Below are positions 52,790 through 61,446 of a stretch of 64,000 nucleotides of DNA, one piece after another. How positions within the stretch are numbered: position 1 is the stretch's first letter; each line of letters starts with the position of its first letter. The notes below the pieces were generated by a model. The model was not told the origin of the DNA. It saw only the letters and a list, made by a program, of their open reading frames with translations, and searched no databases. This DNA is from Kaistella pullorum. Lineage in GTDB: Bacteria > Bacteroidota > Bacteroidia > Flavobacteriales > Weeksellaceae. Both the position numbers and the translations under genes were made by a program. The DNA lies in assembly GCF_014837035.1 (NCBI RefSeq), contig NZ_JACSPS010000002.1:372001-436000 (forward strand), written 5' to 3'.

Positions 52790-53338
52790 CTAGAGCTGTA
52801 CCCTAATCTTGAATCCGGAAGAGATACGCACCGTCAGCTGGTCTGCAGTGGGCGTGGAAGCCATCACTTCAAAGATGAGTGAGTTTTCGTTGGTCCTGAA
52901 ATAATTGATCAGTTCCTCATCCACGACCGTGAATGTGATGGTATCAGGATTTGTGTTGTCGTAGGCAGTAGCGATCAACCTTTCCGGTTGATTGGGCGCT
53001 TTCACATAGATTCTTGCGTTTCTTATCGCATTTAGCCGTGTGTCTAGTGTTGAACTTACAAAGTCGACTTTCAGCGTGCTCAGTTTTACCGATTTCAGGT
53101 TGTTGATAGAGTAGTTGGGGTTGTTCTCTTTAATTTTTGCATCAAGATTGATGTTCATCGGGATTTCCGGTGTACGTGTATATGTGGTGGTACTCACCGC
53201 CGCAAGCGGCACGGGAACATTAGTGGAAAACGGCACGTCAAACGGTGGCAGAGCGTCCAGAACGGTATTTACGATATCGCGGCAGCTGCTCACGATCAGC
53301 ATGGCGAATAATCCGAAGATCAGTGATAACTTTTTCAT
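52790..53338 (-). CDS. Lipoprotein of unknown function
   Basis: The 182-residue protein has a lipoprotein signal (M-K-K-L-S-L-I-F-G-L-F-A-M-L-I-V-S-S-C, lipid on C19). The mature part is beta-rich, with R-N-A-R-I-Y-V-K-A-P and a conserved-looking L-I-A-T-A-Y-D-N-T. No domain is recognised. The ATG at 53338 is chosen; an upstream TTG-type extension adds 13 residues before the signal. It is divergent from the DNA glycosylase. Confidence 0.8.
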   Translation of the reverse strand: MKKLSLIFGLFAMLIVSSCRDIVNTVLDALPPFDVPFSTNVPVPLAAVSTTTYTRTPEIPMNINLDAKIKENNPNYSINNLKSVKLSTLKVDFVSSTLDTRLNAIRNARIYVKAPNQPERLIATAYDNTNPDTITFTVVDEELINYFRTNENSLIFEVMASTPTADQLTVRISSGFKIRVQL

Positions 53339-53408
53339 AACATAAATTTTTATATTTTTAGGTCTTACATTTATCATTCCATTATTTTTTATTCTTATTT
53401 AAAAATTT

Positions 53409-53897
53409 ATGGCGGACCGCATCACATCTTTTCCTCCGATCATTTCCGAAACATCTAAGGTCCTGATTCTCGGTTCCGCGCCTGGCGTAAAATCGCTTCA
53501 AATGCAGCAATATTATGCGCATCCGCAAAACCAGTTTTGGAAGATCCTGTTTCACTTATTTGAGGAAGAATTTCAGATTGATTACGACGCCAGAAAGCAA
53601 CTTTTAGCCAAATATGACATTGCACTTTGGGATGTCATTGATTCTTGCGAGCGTGAGGGAAGTTCGGATGCGAAAATCCGGAAAGAGGAACATAATGACG
53701 TACTTCAGCTTATTTCCGATTATCCTAATATAAAAGCTGTTTTCAGCAATGGGCAAAAATCGTCGAAAGAAGTTCAGAAAATACTAGGAAAGGATTCGCA
53801 AATTCCGTTTGGGGTTTTGCCTTCTACAAGTCCGCTTCATACCATCGGTTTTGAGAAGAAACTGGAAGCGTGGAAAGTCGTTAAAACATTTTTATGA
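53409..53897 (+). CDS. DNA-deoxyinosine glycosylase (UDG superfamily, HDG type)
   Basis: The 162-residue protein follows the uracil/hypoxanthine-DNA glycosylase pattern: I-L-G-S-A-P-G (about 20-26), Y-Y-A-H-P-Q-N-Q-F-W (about 35-44) and the C-terminal L-P-S-T-S-P-L-H. It should remove deaminated bases from DNA in base-excision repair. The stop overlaps the start of the next gene (ATGA). It complements Xth, LigD/Ku and ExoVII in the window. Confidence 0.88.
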   Translation: MADRITSFPPIISETSKVLILGSAPGVKSLQMQQYYAHPQNQFWKILFHLFEEEFQIDYDARKQLLAKYDIALWDVIDSCEREGSSDAKIRKEEHNDVLQLISDYPNIKAVFSNGQKSSKEVQKILGKDSQIPFGVLPSTSPLHTIGFEKKLEAWKVVKTFL

Positions 53898-54499
53898 GAA
53901 AATCTTTACTTGTATCATTAATGTTATTCTGTGCAGGCATAAATGCACAAACCTACGCATTCGATTTTCTCACTAAATATAAGTTGAAAACTAAAGATCC
54001 AAAACACGAAGGGGAATCGGTAAATTATTTTAATTCTGATGATTTCGCTTATTATATGCATTTAGTGAAAGGTCCGGATTCTTTCCGTGCATTATTAACC
54101 GACAGAGGAAGAATGCTCGCACATCGCTTTACCGTTACAGAAAGTAAGGTAAAGGGCGAAATATATTTTAGCTTCACGTACGATTCTTCATTTAAACTGA
54201 ATGGTAGATCAAAAGAGACTGAAAAAAGAATTGAATTTATGGAGGTCCCGGGTTCAACTCACCAGGTCCTGATGAAGAAATACACCTCAAAAAAAGCCAA
54301 AAAACCAGAGTCCGAGGAACGGCTAACTTTAAGTCCTGCCAATAAGAACCTCTTCCGAATGTACAGCATCAGCCGCTCGAGCGAGGTTGACTACGGAATC
54401 AATTATCCGGGGAACCATATTGTAACCCGCGCCGAAATAACTGAAGGCAAGGAGAATTGCGAAGTTGTACTCGATGAATATATGAATGTGACCTTGTAG
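53894..54499 (+). CDS. Secreted protein of unknown function
   Basis: The 201-residue protein has a signal peptide (M-R-K-S-L-L-V-S-L-M-L-F-C-A-G-I-N-A-Q). The mature part is beta-rich and basic (K-K-A-K-K-P-E-S-E). No recognised domain. It overlaps the DNA glycosylase stop by 4 bases (ATGA), so translation is coupled although the two products go to different compartments. Its style resembles the secreted protein at 1933 but I see no clear sequence similarity. Confidence 0.75.
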   Translation: MRKSLLVSLMLFCAGINAQTYAFDFLTKYKLKTKDPKHEGESVNYFNSDDFAYYMHLVKGPDSFRALLTDRGRMLAHRFTVTESKVKGEIYFSFTYDSSFKLNGRSKETEKRIEFMEVPGSTHQVLMKKYTSKKAKKPESEERLTLSPANKNLFRMYSISRSSEVDYGINYPGNHIVTRAEITEGKENCEVVLDEYMNVTL

Positions 54500-54543
54500 T
54501 GACGCTGCCTGGAGAACTTAAATTCTAGCCAGCATCCAAAAAC

Positions 54544-54575
54544 TTGACTTTCCTCTTTCAAATCCGTACCTTTGC
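54544..54575 (+). promoter_or_regulatory. Full promoter upstream of queA
   Basis: TTG at 54544-54546 lies 20 bases before TACCTTTGC (54567-54575), fitting the Bacteroidetes -33/-7 arrangement. This is the most complete promoter in the window. The queA ATG follows 52 bases later. Confidence 0.6.
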
Positions 54576-54627
54576 AGGCCGAAAATTATTCTTTCGGACC
54601 CTAATTTTTAAACCGTAATTTAAAAAA

Positions 54628-55677
54628 ATGAAGACATCTGATTTTAACTTCCACCTGCCGGAAGAGCTTCTGGCCGAACATCCTTCTGAACACAGAGACG
54701 ACGCAAAACTGATGGTTTTGGACCGTAAAACTGAAACCATCGAGCACAAATATTTCCGTGATGTGGTAGATTATTTCGAGGAAAAAGACCTTTTTATCTT
54801 TAATAATACCAAAGTATTCCCGGCAAGACTTTATGGAAATAAAGAAAAGACCGGCGCGAAGATCGAGGTTTTCCTTCTTCGTGAGCTTGACCGCGAAACC
54901 CGTGTTTGGGACGTTTTGGTAGATCCGGCGCGCAAAATACGTATCGGGAACAAACTTTTCTTTACTGAAGACGAATCACTTGTTGCGGAAGTTATTGACA
55001 ACACCACTTCACGTGGACGTACCTTAAGATTCCTATATGACGGATCTTATGAGGAATTCCGAACCAAACTGAAAGAATTAGGTGAAACTCCACTTCCAAA
55101 ATATATCAAAAGAGCCGTAGAACCCGAAGATGCTGAGCGTTACCAAACAATTTACGCCAAGCACGAAGGTGCTGTTGCTGCGCCAACGGCCGGGCTTCAC
55201 TTCTCGAAAAACCTGATGAAGCGCCTTGAGATAAAAGGAATCGATTTTGCCGAAGTGACACTTCACGTTGGTCTTGGAACTTTCAATCCAATTGAAGTTG
55301 AAGACCTGAGCAAGCACAAAATGGAGTCGGAAGAAGCGATTATCGACCAGAAAAATGCGGATATCATCAACAATGCAGTAGCTGAGCAGCGACGCGTTTG
55401 TGCCGTGGGAACTACAACGATGCGCGCACTGGAAACCTCGGTATCATCAAATAAGAAAATCGGGCCTTACCACGGTTGGACGAACAAATTCATCTTCCCA
55501 CCACATGATTTTGGTGTAGCCAATTCAATGATAACGAACTTTCACACGCCTAAATCTACGCTGCTGATGATGATTGCTGCGTTTGCGGGGAAAGACTTCC
55601 TGATGCATGCTTACGAAGAAGCCATCAAAAACGAGTACAAATTTTACTCGTACGGTGATGCAATGCTGATTCTTTAA
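54628..55677 (+). CDS. queA: S-adenosylmethionine:tRNA ribosyltransferase-isomerase
   Basis: QueA transfers and isomerises the ribosyl of SAM to preQ1 at tRNA position 34, the step before queuosine. The 349-residue protein starts with [19 protein letters not shown] and includes [12 protein letters not shown] near residue 188 and a C-terminal [10 protein letters not shown]. Length is full. It is followed by a long hairpin and then rlmN. Confidence 0.95.
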   Translation: MKTSDFNFHLPEELLAEHPSEHRDDAKLMVLDRKTETIEHKYFRDVVDYFEEKDLFIFNNTKVFPARLYGNKEKTGAKIEVFLLRELDRETRVWDVLVDPARKIRIGNKLFFTEDESLVAEVIDNTTSRGRTLRFLYDGSYEEFRTKLKELGETPLPKYIKRAVEPEDAERYQTIYAKHEGAVAAPTAGLHFSKNLMKRLEIKGIDFAEVTLHVGLGTFNPIEVEDLSKHKMESEEAIIDQKNADIINNAVAEQRRVCAVGTTTMRALETSVSSNKKIGPYHGWTNKFIFPPHDFGVANSMITNFHTPKSTLLMMIAAFAGKDFLMHAYEEAIKNEYKFYSYGDAMLIL

Positions 55678-55692
55678 GAAATTATAAATTAT

Positions 55693-55760
55693 TGATTTTA
55701 AATTTTGGATTAAAGGAACAGACCTTTTTAATCCAAAATTTAAAATCTAAAATCTAAAAT
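55693..55760 (+). repeat. Long imperfect palindrome with AAAATCT repeats between queA and rlmN
   Basis: AAATTTTGGATTAAA (55700-55714) pairs with TTTAATCCAAAATTT (55727-55741). The stem extends outward with AAAATC on both sides, and AAAATCT recurs in tandem at the right (ending AAAATCA). It could be an attenuator or terminator for queA and controls access to rlmN's TTG start, or a simple repeat expansion. Confidence 0.6.
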
Positions 55761-55765
55761 CAGGT

Positions 55766-56800
55766 TTGAAGGACATCCGCACCTTATCTCTCGAAGATTT
55801 ACAGAAATATTTCGTAACGCTCGGTGAAAAACCATTCCGTGCGAAGCAGGTTTATGACTGGCTGTGGAGTAAGAATCTCCACTCCATCGAGGAGATGACG
55901 AATCTTTCGAAAGAGTTGCGGGAGAAAATTGCGCTTGAATATACCATCAACCCGATTTCGGTTGACCTTCTGCAAAAATCCAAGGACGGAACCATTAAAA
56001 ACGGCGTGAAACTTCACGACGGTCTATTGGTAGAATCTGTTCTCATCCCTACAGAAACGCGCACCACCGCTTGTGTCTCATCACAGGTGGGATGTTCGCT
56101 CAACTGTGAATTCTGCGCTACTGCAAAACTGAAAAGGATGCGGAACCTAGAAGTTGCGGAAATCGTAGATCAGGTCGCACTTATCGATCAGCAAAGCAAA
56201 ATGTATTTTGATCGGCCGCTCTCCAATATCGTTTTTATGGGCATGGGCGAGCCTATGATGAACTATAAAAACGTGGTGGAAGCCATCAGGAAAATCACTA
56301 CACCCGAAGGTTTAGGCATGTCACCAAGACGGATCACGGTGTCAACCTCGGGCATACCGAAAATGATAAAGATGCTAGCGGACGAAAATCTGCGTGTGAA
56401 CCTGGCACTCTCACTCCATTCTGCTATCGAAAGAACCCGGAACGAAATAATGCCTTTTTCTGAAAAGTTTCCACTGACGGAAATCATGGAGGCATTGCAG
56501 TATTGGTATCAAAAAACCGGCAATCCGGTCACTTACGAATATTGCGTTTGGGGTGGAATAAATGATGATGACGAACACATTAAAGCCTTGATCAGGTATT
56601 CTAAAAAAGTACCGTCAAAAGTAAATTTGATTCAGTATAACCCGATTGGTGAAGGAAAATTTGATCACAGAAGTGTGGAAGCCGAAGAAAGGTACGTCCG
56701 CGAACTTTCAAACGCAGGAATCAACGTGCTTGTGCGCCGCAGCCGCGGTGGCGATATAGATGCGGCATGCGGACAGCTTGCCAATAAAGCCGGTGACTGA
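55766..56800 (+). CDS. rlmN: 23S rRNA/tRNA adenine-C2 methyltransferase
   Basis: The 344-residue radical-SAM enzyme methylates A2503 of 23S rRNA and A37 of some tRNAs. Cluster cysteines are C110, C114 and C117 (C-S-L-N-C-E-F-C). The catalytic pair is C103 (T-A-C-V-S-S) and C335 near the end. No ATG is available at a fitting place: the frame starts with TTG 55766, giving K-D-I-R-T-L-S-L-E as expected for family N-termini. Its stop overlaps the next ATG (TGATG). Confidence 0.94.
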   Translation: MKDIRTLSLEDLQKYFVTLGEKPFRAKQVYDWLWSKNLHSIEEMTNLSKELREKIALEYTINPISVDLLQKSKDGTIKNGVKLHDGLLVESVLIPTETRTTACVSSQVGCSLNCEFCATAKLKRMRNLEVAEIVDQVALIDQQSKMYFDRPLSNIVFMGMGEPMMNYKNVVEAIRKITTPEGLGMSPRRITVSTSGIPKMIKMLADENLRVNLALSLHSAIERTRNEIMPFSEKFPLTEIMEALQYWYQKTGNPVTYEYCVWGGINDDDEHIKALIRYSKKVPSKVNLIQYNPIGEGKFDHRSVEAEERYVRELSNAGINVLVRRSRGGDIDAACGQLANKAGD

Positions 56801-57522
56801 TGTTTTCGCACAAGGGTAAAACCCGCACAGAAAAGCACAATCTTGCGATCGCTTCACTTTTAAGTTTTGTGGCCGGGCTTGTGAATGTTGTCGGTTTCTT
56901 CTCTGTAAATACGCTCACAACCAACGTTACCGGTCATTTCGCATTCTTTATTGATGAAGCTTTTCACAGGAATATCTATCTGGCATTTAACGCCGCATTT
57001 TACGTCTTTTCCTTTTTCGTCGGCGCATTTTTCTCAAGTTTCGTAGTAGAAATTTACCTCCGCCGGCGTGAGAATCTAATGTACGTAATTCCAACACTGG
57101 TTGAAGCATTTATTTTAATTGGCATCGGTCTGTCGGGCAGTTGGCTGGTGGAAAACAATCCGGATATTGTGGCTTTTGCGCTTTTATTCGCGATGGGAAT
57201 GCAGAATGCACTGGTGACCACCATTTCGAATGCAGTGGTCCGAACAACCCATCTCACCGGACTTTTCACCGATATGGGCATAGAATTTTCCCAACTTTTC
57301 TTTTACCGTGACCGGGCCAACCGCATTAAACTATTAAAATCAATCAGGCTGCGTCTAACAATCATCTGGATGTTTTTTGCAGGCGGTATTGCGGGTGGTT
57401 ATTTGCATTCCGAATTCGGATTAAACGCCCTTCTGTTCGGTGCATTTCTTCTGTTAGCCGGCCTTCTTCTCGATTTTATTAAAATCCGTATCTTGCTCAG
57501 AAGACATGCAAACAATGTATAG
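56800..57522 (+). CDS. DUF1275 (YoaK) family membrane protein
   Basis: The 240-residue inner-membrane protein has about six hydrophobic segments. The family pattern includes S-F-V-A-G-L-V-N-V-V-G-F near residue 22, N-V-T-G-H-F and, in the middle, G-M-Q-N-A-L-V-T-T-I-S-N-A-V-V-R-T-T-H-L-T-G. The function is unknown. Its start shares bases with the rlmN stop (TGATG), and its end overlaps the next gene by 17 bases, so these genes are probably an operon. Confidence 0.88.
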   Translation: MFSHKGKTRTEKHNLAIASLLSFVAGLVNVVGFFSVNTLTTNVTGHFAFFIDEAFHRNIYLAFNAAFYVFSFFVGAFFSSFVVEIYLRRRENLMYVIPTLVEAFILIGIGLSGSWLVENNPDIVAFALLFAMGMQNALVTTISNAVVRTTHLTGLFTDMGIEFSQLFFYRDRANRIKLLKSIRLRLTIIWMFFAGGIAGGYLHSEFGLNALLFGAFLLLAGLLLDFIKIRILLRRHANNV

Positions 57523-58390
57523 ACTGTTCATTTTCTCCTTCCTTTTTCTTCTACAGAGTTTCACGGCACAACAGACCAGATTTTTTAAACTAAAAAAGTA
57601 TGAAACCGCAGCTTTTAGCGACACACTGAAAGAAAATTCGGGTCTGAGTTTCTTTAATGGCAAACTTTACACAATCAATGATGGAGGGAACTCATCCGAA
57701 ATTTTCGAGATTGATCCAAAGTATGCAAAAATTAAAAGCAGCTTTCAAACATCAGTAAAAAACGTGGACTGGGAGGCCATTGCGAGTGATTCTGTTTCGC
57801 TGTACGTTGGTGACGTCGGAAACAACGCCGGCACGCGGAAGGATTTGAAGATATATAAATTCGCGGCGGACAGCCTGCGGACTTCCGGTTATCAGCCTAA
57901 AATCATTTCATATTACTATCCGGAACAAACCGATTTTACAAGGCGTATAATCAACAATGATTATGATGCAGAAGCGATGATTTTCCTGAACGGTAAAATC
58001 CATATTTTCACTAAAGAATGGGCTTCCAGGGCGACAAGTCATTACATCATCGATCCAACTTTAAAGTTTTCCCAGCCAGCCCAGAAAACTGAATCGTACA
58101 ACACCGGTTTTGTGGTGACTGACGCTGAGTATTACGAAGGCAAACTGTATCTCATTGGTTATACAAAATCTACCGAAGTTTATCTGATGGTATTTGAAGA
58201 AACTCAACCGGGAATGTTTTTCGGCGGTCCAGTCAGGAAATATTATCTCGGGTCATCAGTCACCCTGGGGCAAATTGAAGGTATTGCGGCTGATGACCAC
58301 GGACTTTATATTTCCGGCGAAGAATTCCGGCATCCGATGGGAAAGGTGAAACCGCGGTTGTATTTTGTACCGCATGAAAAACTGAGATAA
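57506..58390 (+). CDS. Secreted beta-propeller-like protein
   Basis: The 294-residue protein has a signal peptide (M-Y-R-L-F-I-F-S-F-L-F-L-L-Q-S-F-T-A-Q). Repeating motifs such as F-F-N-G-K-L-Y-T-I-N-D-G-G-N, V-G-D-V-G-N-N and I-A-A-D-D-H-G-L-Y-I suggest a propeller of the SdiA-regulated/esterase-like phytase type. ATG 57515 is an alternative start three codons on. No catalytic residues can be named. It overlaps DUF1275 by 17 bases. Confidence 0.75.
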   Translation: MQTMYRLFIFSFLFLLQSFTAQQTRFFKLKKYETAAFSDTLKENSGLSFFNGKLYTINDGGNSSEIFEIDPKYAKIKSSFQTSVKNVDWEAIASDSVSLYVGDVGNNAGTRKDLKIYKFAADSLRTSGYQPKIISYYYPEQTDFTRRIINNDYDAEAMIFLNGKIHIFTKEWASRATSHYIIDPTLKFSQPAQKTESYNTGFVVTDAEYYEGKLYLIGYTKSTEVYLMVFEETQPGMFFGGPVRKYYLGSSVTLGQIEGIAADDHGLYISGEEFRHPMGKVKPRLYFVPHEKLR

Positions 58391-58450
58391 GTTCGATGGC
58401 ATTTGGGCTGCTTTGATTCTCAAAAAGTCCTCAGCTGACTTGATTTTAAT

Positions 58451-58459
58451 TATATTTGT
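58451..58459 (+). promoter_or_regulatory. -7 promoter element for the polyprenyl synthase
   Basis: TATATTTGT fits TAnnTTTG, 36 bases before the GTG start at 58496. No -33 element at the usual spacing. Confidence 0.45.
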
Positions 58460-58495
58460 CATCATTTTTAAATAACCCCCTTTACCAGACATTTT

Positions 58496-59473
58496 GTGGC
58501 CAATACCGTAGAAGAAATCCGAACGCCCATTGCTGCGGAAATGAAACTTTTCGAGCAGAAGTTTTACGAATCCATGAAGAGTAATGTTCCGTTGCTCGAC
58601 AAGGTAACGCGGTTTATTGTGACCACAAAAGGCAAACAGATGCGTCCGATGTTCGTGTTTCTATGTGCAAAACTGGTCGGGGAGGTGAACGAAAAGACCT
58701 TTCGTGGGGCATCAATGATCGAACTGATCCACACCGCAACACTTGTACATGATGATGTGGTAGATGAAAGTTTTAAACGCCGGAACTTCTTCTCGATCAA
58801 TGCCCTATGGAAAAACAAAATTGCAGTTTTGGTGGGCGATTATCTGTTGTCAAAAGCGGTGCTTTTGTCTACAGACCATAAGGATTTTGATTTGCTTGCG
58901 GTAATTTCGCGCACGATCAGGGAAATGGCGGAAGGCGAGCTCCTGCAACTCGAAAAAGCGCGAAAACTTGATATCACGGAAGACGTTTACTACGAAATCA
59001 TCCGGCAAAAAACGGCTACGCTGATTGCAGCCTGTTGCGAAATCGGTGTATTATCAAACGGTGTAGACGAAGCTTTAGGCAAAAAAATGATGGAATTCGG
59101 CACACTCACAGGCATGGCATTCCAGATCAAAGACGATCTTTTCGATTATCTCACTTCAAATTTTATTGGAAAACCTGTCGGCATCGATATCAAAGAGCAG
59201 AAAATGACGTTGCCGCTCATTTATACATTGAGTAATGCAACTCCCGAGAACCGGAAATATTACTTAAATACAATCCGCCGCTATAATAATGACACGAAAC
59301 GTGTAAAGGAACTTATTGCGTTCGTGAAATCGTCCGGAGGGCTCGATTATGCGGTCGATGTGATGAAAAATTACCAGTTGCGGGCAAAGAATATTCTGGA
59401 TGAATTCCCCGATGGTGAGGCGAAACAGTCTTTAATGTTGATGCTAGATTACGTGATTGAACGTAAGTTTTAA
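58496..59473 (+). CDS. ispB: Polyprenyl diphosphate synthase (long-chain)
   Basis: The 325-residue trans-prenyltransferase extends allylic diphosphates with IPP, probably for the menaquinone side chain. Aspartate-rich motifs are D86-D87-x2-D90 (H-D-D-V-V-D-E) and D213-D214-x2-D217 (K-D-D-L-F-D-Y). The start codon is GTG (58496), giving A-N-T-V-E-E-I-R; no ATG lies nearby. Its TAA overlaps the stop of the convergent DUF72 gene on the palindrome TTAA. Confidence 0.92.
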   Translation: MANTVEEIRTPIAAEMKLFEQKFYESMKSNVPLLDKVTRFIVTTKGKQMRPMFVFLCAKLVGEVNEKTFRGASMIELIHTATLVHDDVVDESFKRRNFFSINALWKNKIAVLVGDYLLSKAVLLSTDHKDFDLLAVISRTIREMAEGELLQLEKARKLDITEDVYYEIIRQKTATLIAACCEIGVLSNGVDEALGKKMMEFGTLTGMAFQIKDDLFDYLTSNFIGKPVGIDIKEQKMTLPLIYTLSNATPENRKYYLNTIRRYNNDTKRVKELIAFVKSSGGLDYAVDVMKNYQLRAKNILDEFPDGEAKQSLMLMLDYVIERKF

Positions 59474-60204
59474 TTACCCTTTTTCAATAACTCCTGCAAA
59501 TGCTGTGCGTTTTTCAGCGCTGCTGTTCCCCAGGTATTATTAAAAAAGACATAGACATCGCGGTCACTTCCTTTGATTTTTTCGGCTAAATTCTGCAATT
59601 CAGCGTCGGTGTATTCAGATTTAAACATTACCGGCACGCCATGCAGGCGATAATAAGCTGTTTTTTCGTGATTTGTAATAAATTCATCACTGATTCCTTT
59701 CGGATAGCTCACGCCTGAAAATATGAGGTTGTTTTGTTTTAATATTTCAAATATATCCTCGCGCCACCAGCTGCTGTGCCTGAATTCGATAACATTCAGA
59801 TAGTTGGAATTAACTGTACTGAGGACTTTTTGAAGATTTTCTTCACTATAATGATATGACGGAGGCAACTGAAACAAAAATCCCGCAAGTTTTTTCCCCA
59901 AACCTTCAGAAATATAATCGCAGAAAGCTGAAACTTCCTGCATGGTACTCTCGAGTTTAAGGATGTGCGTAATGGTTTTGGGAATTTTAATGAAGTAACG
60001 GAAATCCTCGTGTACCGCTGACCGCCACTTTTCAAGCGTTTGTTGCCGCGGTTTCCGATAGAATGTTGAATTGATCTCTACAGCATTGAACTTTGTAGAA
60101 TAAAATGTGAGCTGTTCCTTCCCCGGCAGTTCTTCCGGATAGAAAATTCCTTTCCAGTCCCGGCCTGTGAAGCCGGAACAGCCCACATATATTTTATTCT
60201 TCAT
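59470..60204 (-). CDS. DUF72 family protein
   Basis: The 244-residue cytoplasmic protein of the DUF72 (YecE) TIM-barrel-like family has K-I-Y-V-G-C-S-G-F-T-G-R-D-W near the start, F-Y-S-T-K-F-N-A-V-E-I-N-S-T-F-Y and a C-terminal V-Y-V-F-F-N-N-T. Family function is unknown. The ATG at 60204 (M-K-N-K-I-Y-V-G) is chosen. It overlaps the upstream hypothetical gene by 11 bases, suggesting co-translation. Confidence 0.9.
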   Translation of the reverse strand: MKNKIYVGCSGFTGRDWKGIFYPEELPGKEQLTFYSTKFNAVEINSTFYRKPRQQTLEKWRSAVHEDFRYFIKIPKTITHILKLESTMQEVSAFCDYISEGLGKKLAGFLFQLPPSYHYSEENLQKVLSTVNSNYLNVIEFRHSSWWREDIFEILKQNNLIFSGVSYPKGISDEFITNHEKTAYYRLHGVPVMFKSEYTDAELQNLAEKIKGSDRDVYVFFNNTWGTAALKNAQHLQELLKKGN

Positions 60205-60796
60205 ATTTGACGATAGCTGATGTGAGTGCTTTCCATTGAAATTCACTGGCGATCAGCATTCCGCCAAGTGCGACGATATTATTACGAACTTTTTCAATCA
60301 TACCCACATCATCTTTATTAGGCACCTCGTTACGTCCGTGAACTTCTGCAATGACTTCGCGGCCTATGCGTTTTACAAGGAAATTCGATGTGGCTTTTGG
60401 GTCAAAGAAATGAGCGACGTGGTCATCCGGTTTTGTAGGGTTTGCGCAGGGCCGGACACGGATGTACACACACTCGTTATGCGCATCAGATTCTTCTTCG
60501 ATATGCTCGATCTGTACCCAATCATAACCGTCACCCGTCTTATTGTGTAATCCGGGAGTTTTGATGCAAAAATAGTCCCCTCTTTTCGGTTCTTCGAGAA
60601 GGATTTCACCGTTACCGTCACGAAGCGAAAATTCAGCTTTTTCCTCACCTGCATAGAGCTCCCAGGAGTTCATGGCGAGAAATCTTTTCTTTACGGTTTG
60701 AAAATGCGCGATGGCGAGTTCTTCAGTTTCCAGCTCAATTTTGGAGGAAACATCGGTGGTTGCACCTGTTTGTTGTTTTGGGATTTTTTCGTCCAT
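60194..60796 (-). CDS. Conserved cytoplasmic protein of unknown function
   Basis: The 200-residue acidic protein starts with a disordered-looking K-Q-Q-T-G-A-T-T segment. The rest is mixed alpha/beta with W-V-Q-I-E-H-I-E-E-E, V-R-P-C-A-N-P-T and N-F-L-V-K-R-I-G-R-E-V-I-A-E-V-H-G-R-N-E-V-P. No motif recognised. It precedes and overlaps DUF72, and lies next to a DJ-1-type gene, suggesting a stress context but nothing firm. Confidence 0.75.
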   Translation of the reverse strand: MDEKIPKQQTGATTDVSSKIELETEELAIAHFQTVKKRFLAMNSWELYAGEEKAEFSLRDGNGEILLEEPKRGDYFCIKTPGLHNKTGDGYDWVQIEHIEEESDAHNECVYIRVRPCANPTKPDDHVAHFFDPKATSNFLVKRIGREVIAEVHGRNEVPNKDDVGMIEKVRNNIVALGGMLIASEFQWKALTSAIVKYEE

Positions 60797-60813
60797 TGGT
60801 GTGTCAGTGTAGG

Positions 60814-61350
60814 TTACTTTGCGAATTCTTCCACAATTCTTTTGTTAAAGGCGGGAAGGTCAGCGGGTTTACGGCTCGTCGTCAGATTACCGTCTGTCAC
60901 CACTTCCTCATCCACCCAGTTTGCCCCGGCGTTTTTGAGGTCAATTGCAACTGCTGCAAAAGAAGTCATTTTCTTGCCTTCAACCACGCCAGCGGTAATC
61001 AAGGTTTGTGGACCGTGGCAGATCGCCGCGACAGGTTTATCTGCACTGAAAAACTCCTTTACAAATGCTACTGCATCATCGTCCGCCCGTACTGCATCGG
61101 GATTAATGACACCGCCAGGAAGCAAAAGTGCGTCATATTTTGAAGCATCTGCATCAGACACCGTGCGGTCAACTTCTACAGAATCGCTCCATTCATGATC
61201 TTTCATCGATTTAATTTTTCCGGACTTAAGGGAAACGATTTCTACATCAGCACCTGCTTCTTTCAGTGCTTTTACCGGACTCTCAAGTTCTGACTGTTCA
61301 TAGCCGTCAGCTGCTAAAACTGCAATTTTTTTGTTCGTAAGGTTTGCCAT
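60814..61350 (-). CDS. DJ-1/PfpI family protein (YhbO/YraA type)
   Basis: The 178-residue protein of the class I glutamine amidotransferase-like fold has the nucleophile C111 in A-I-C-H-G-P-Q-T-L and acidic E in E-Q-S-E-L-E near the N-terminus. YhbO/PfpI members act in stress defence, including protein deglycation and chaperone roles. ATG 61350 (M-A-N-L-T-N-K-K-I-A-V-L) is supported because a -7 box lies just upstream; the longer frame start at 61401 is upstream of that box. Confidence 0.92.
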   Translation of the reverse strand: MANLTNKKIAVLAADGYEQSELESPVKALKEAGADVEIVSLKSGKIKSMKDHEWSDSVEVDRTVSDADASKYDALLLPGGVINPDAVRADDDAVAFVKEFFSADKPVAAICHGPQTLITAGVVEGKKMTSFAAVAIDLKNAGANWVDEEVVTDGNLTTSRKPADLPAFNKRIVEEFAK

Positions 61351-61373
61351 ATTTAATATTTTAAAAAAAGGCT

Positions 61374-61382
61374 GCAAAAATA
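61374..61382 (-). promoter_or_regulatory. -7 promoter element for the DJ-1/PfpI gene
   Basis: The minus strand reads TATTTTTGC, matching TAnnTTTG, 24 bases before the ATG at 61350. Confidence 0.55.
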
Positions 61383-61446
61383 TTGCCGCCTTTATTGCCA
61401 AAATTAAATGTGCCCACGTTTGACGAATTTTTAACGCATTTTTAAA

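Noticed and set aside
55742-55760. CRISPR-like repeats
   Set aside because: Only three 7-base tandem units without spacers and no cas genes; part of a palindrome.
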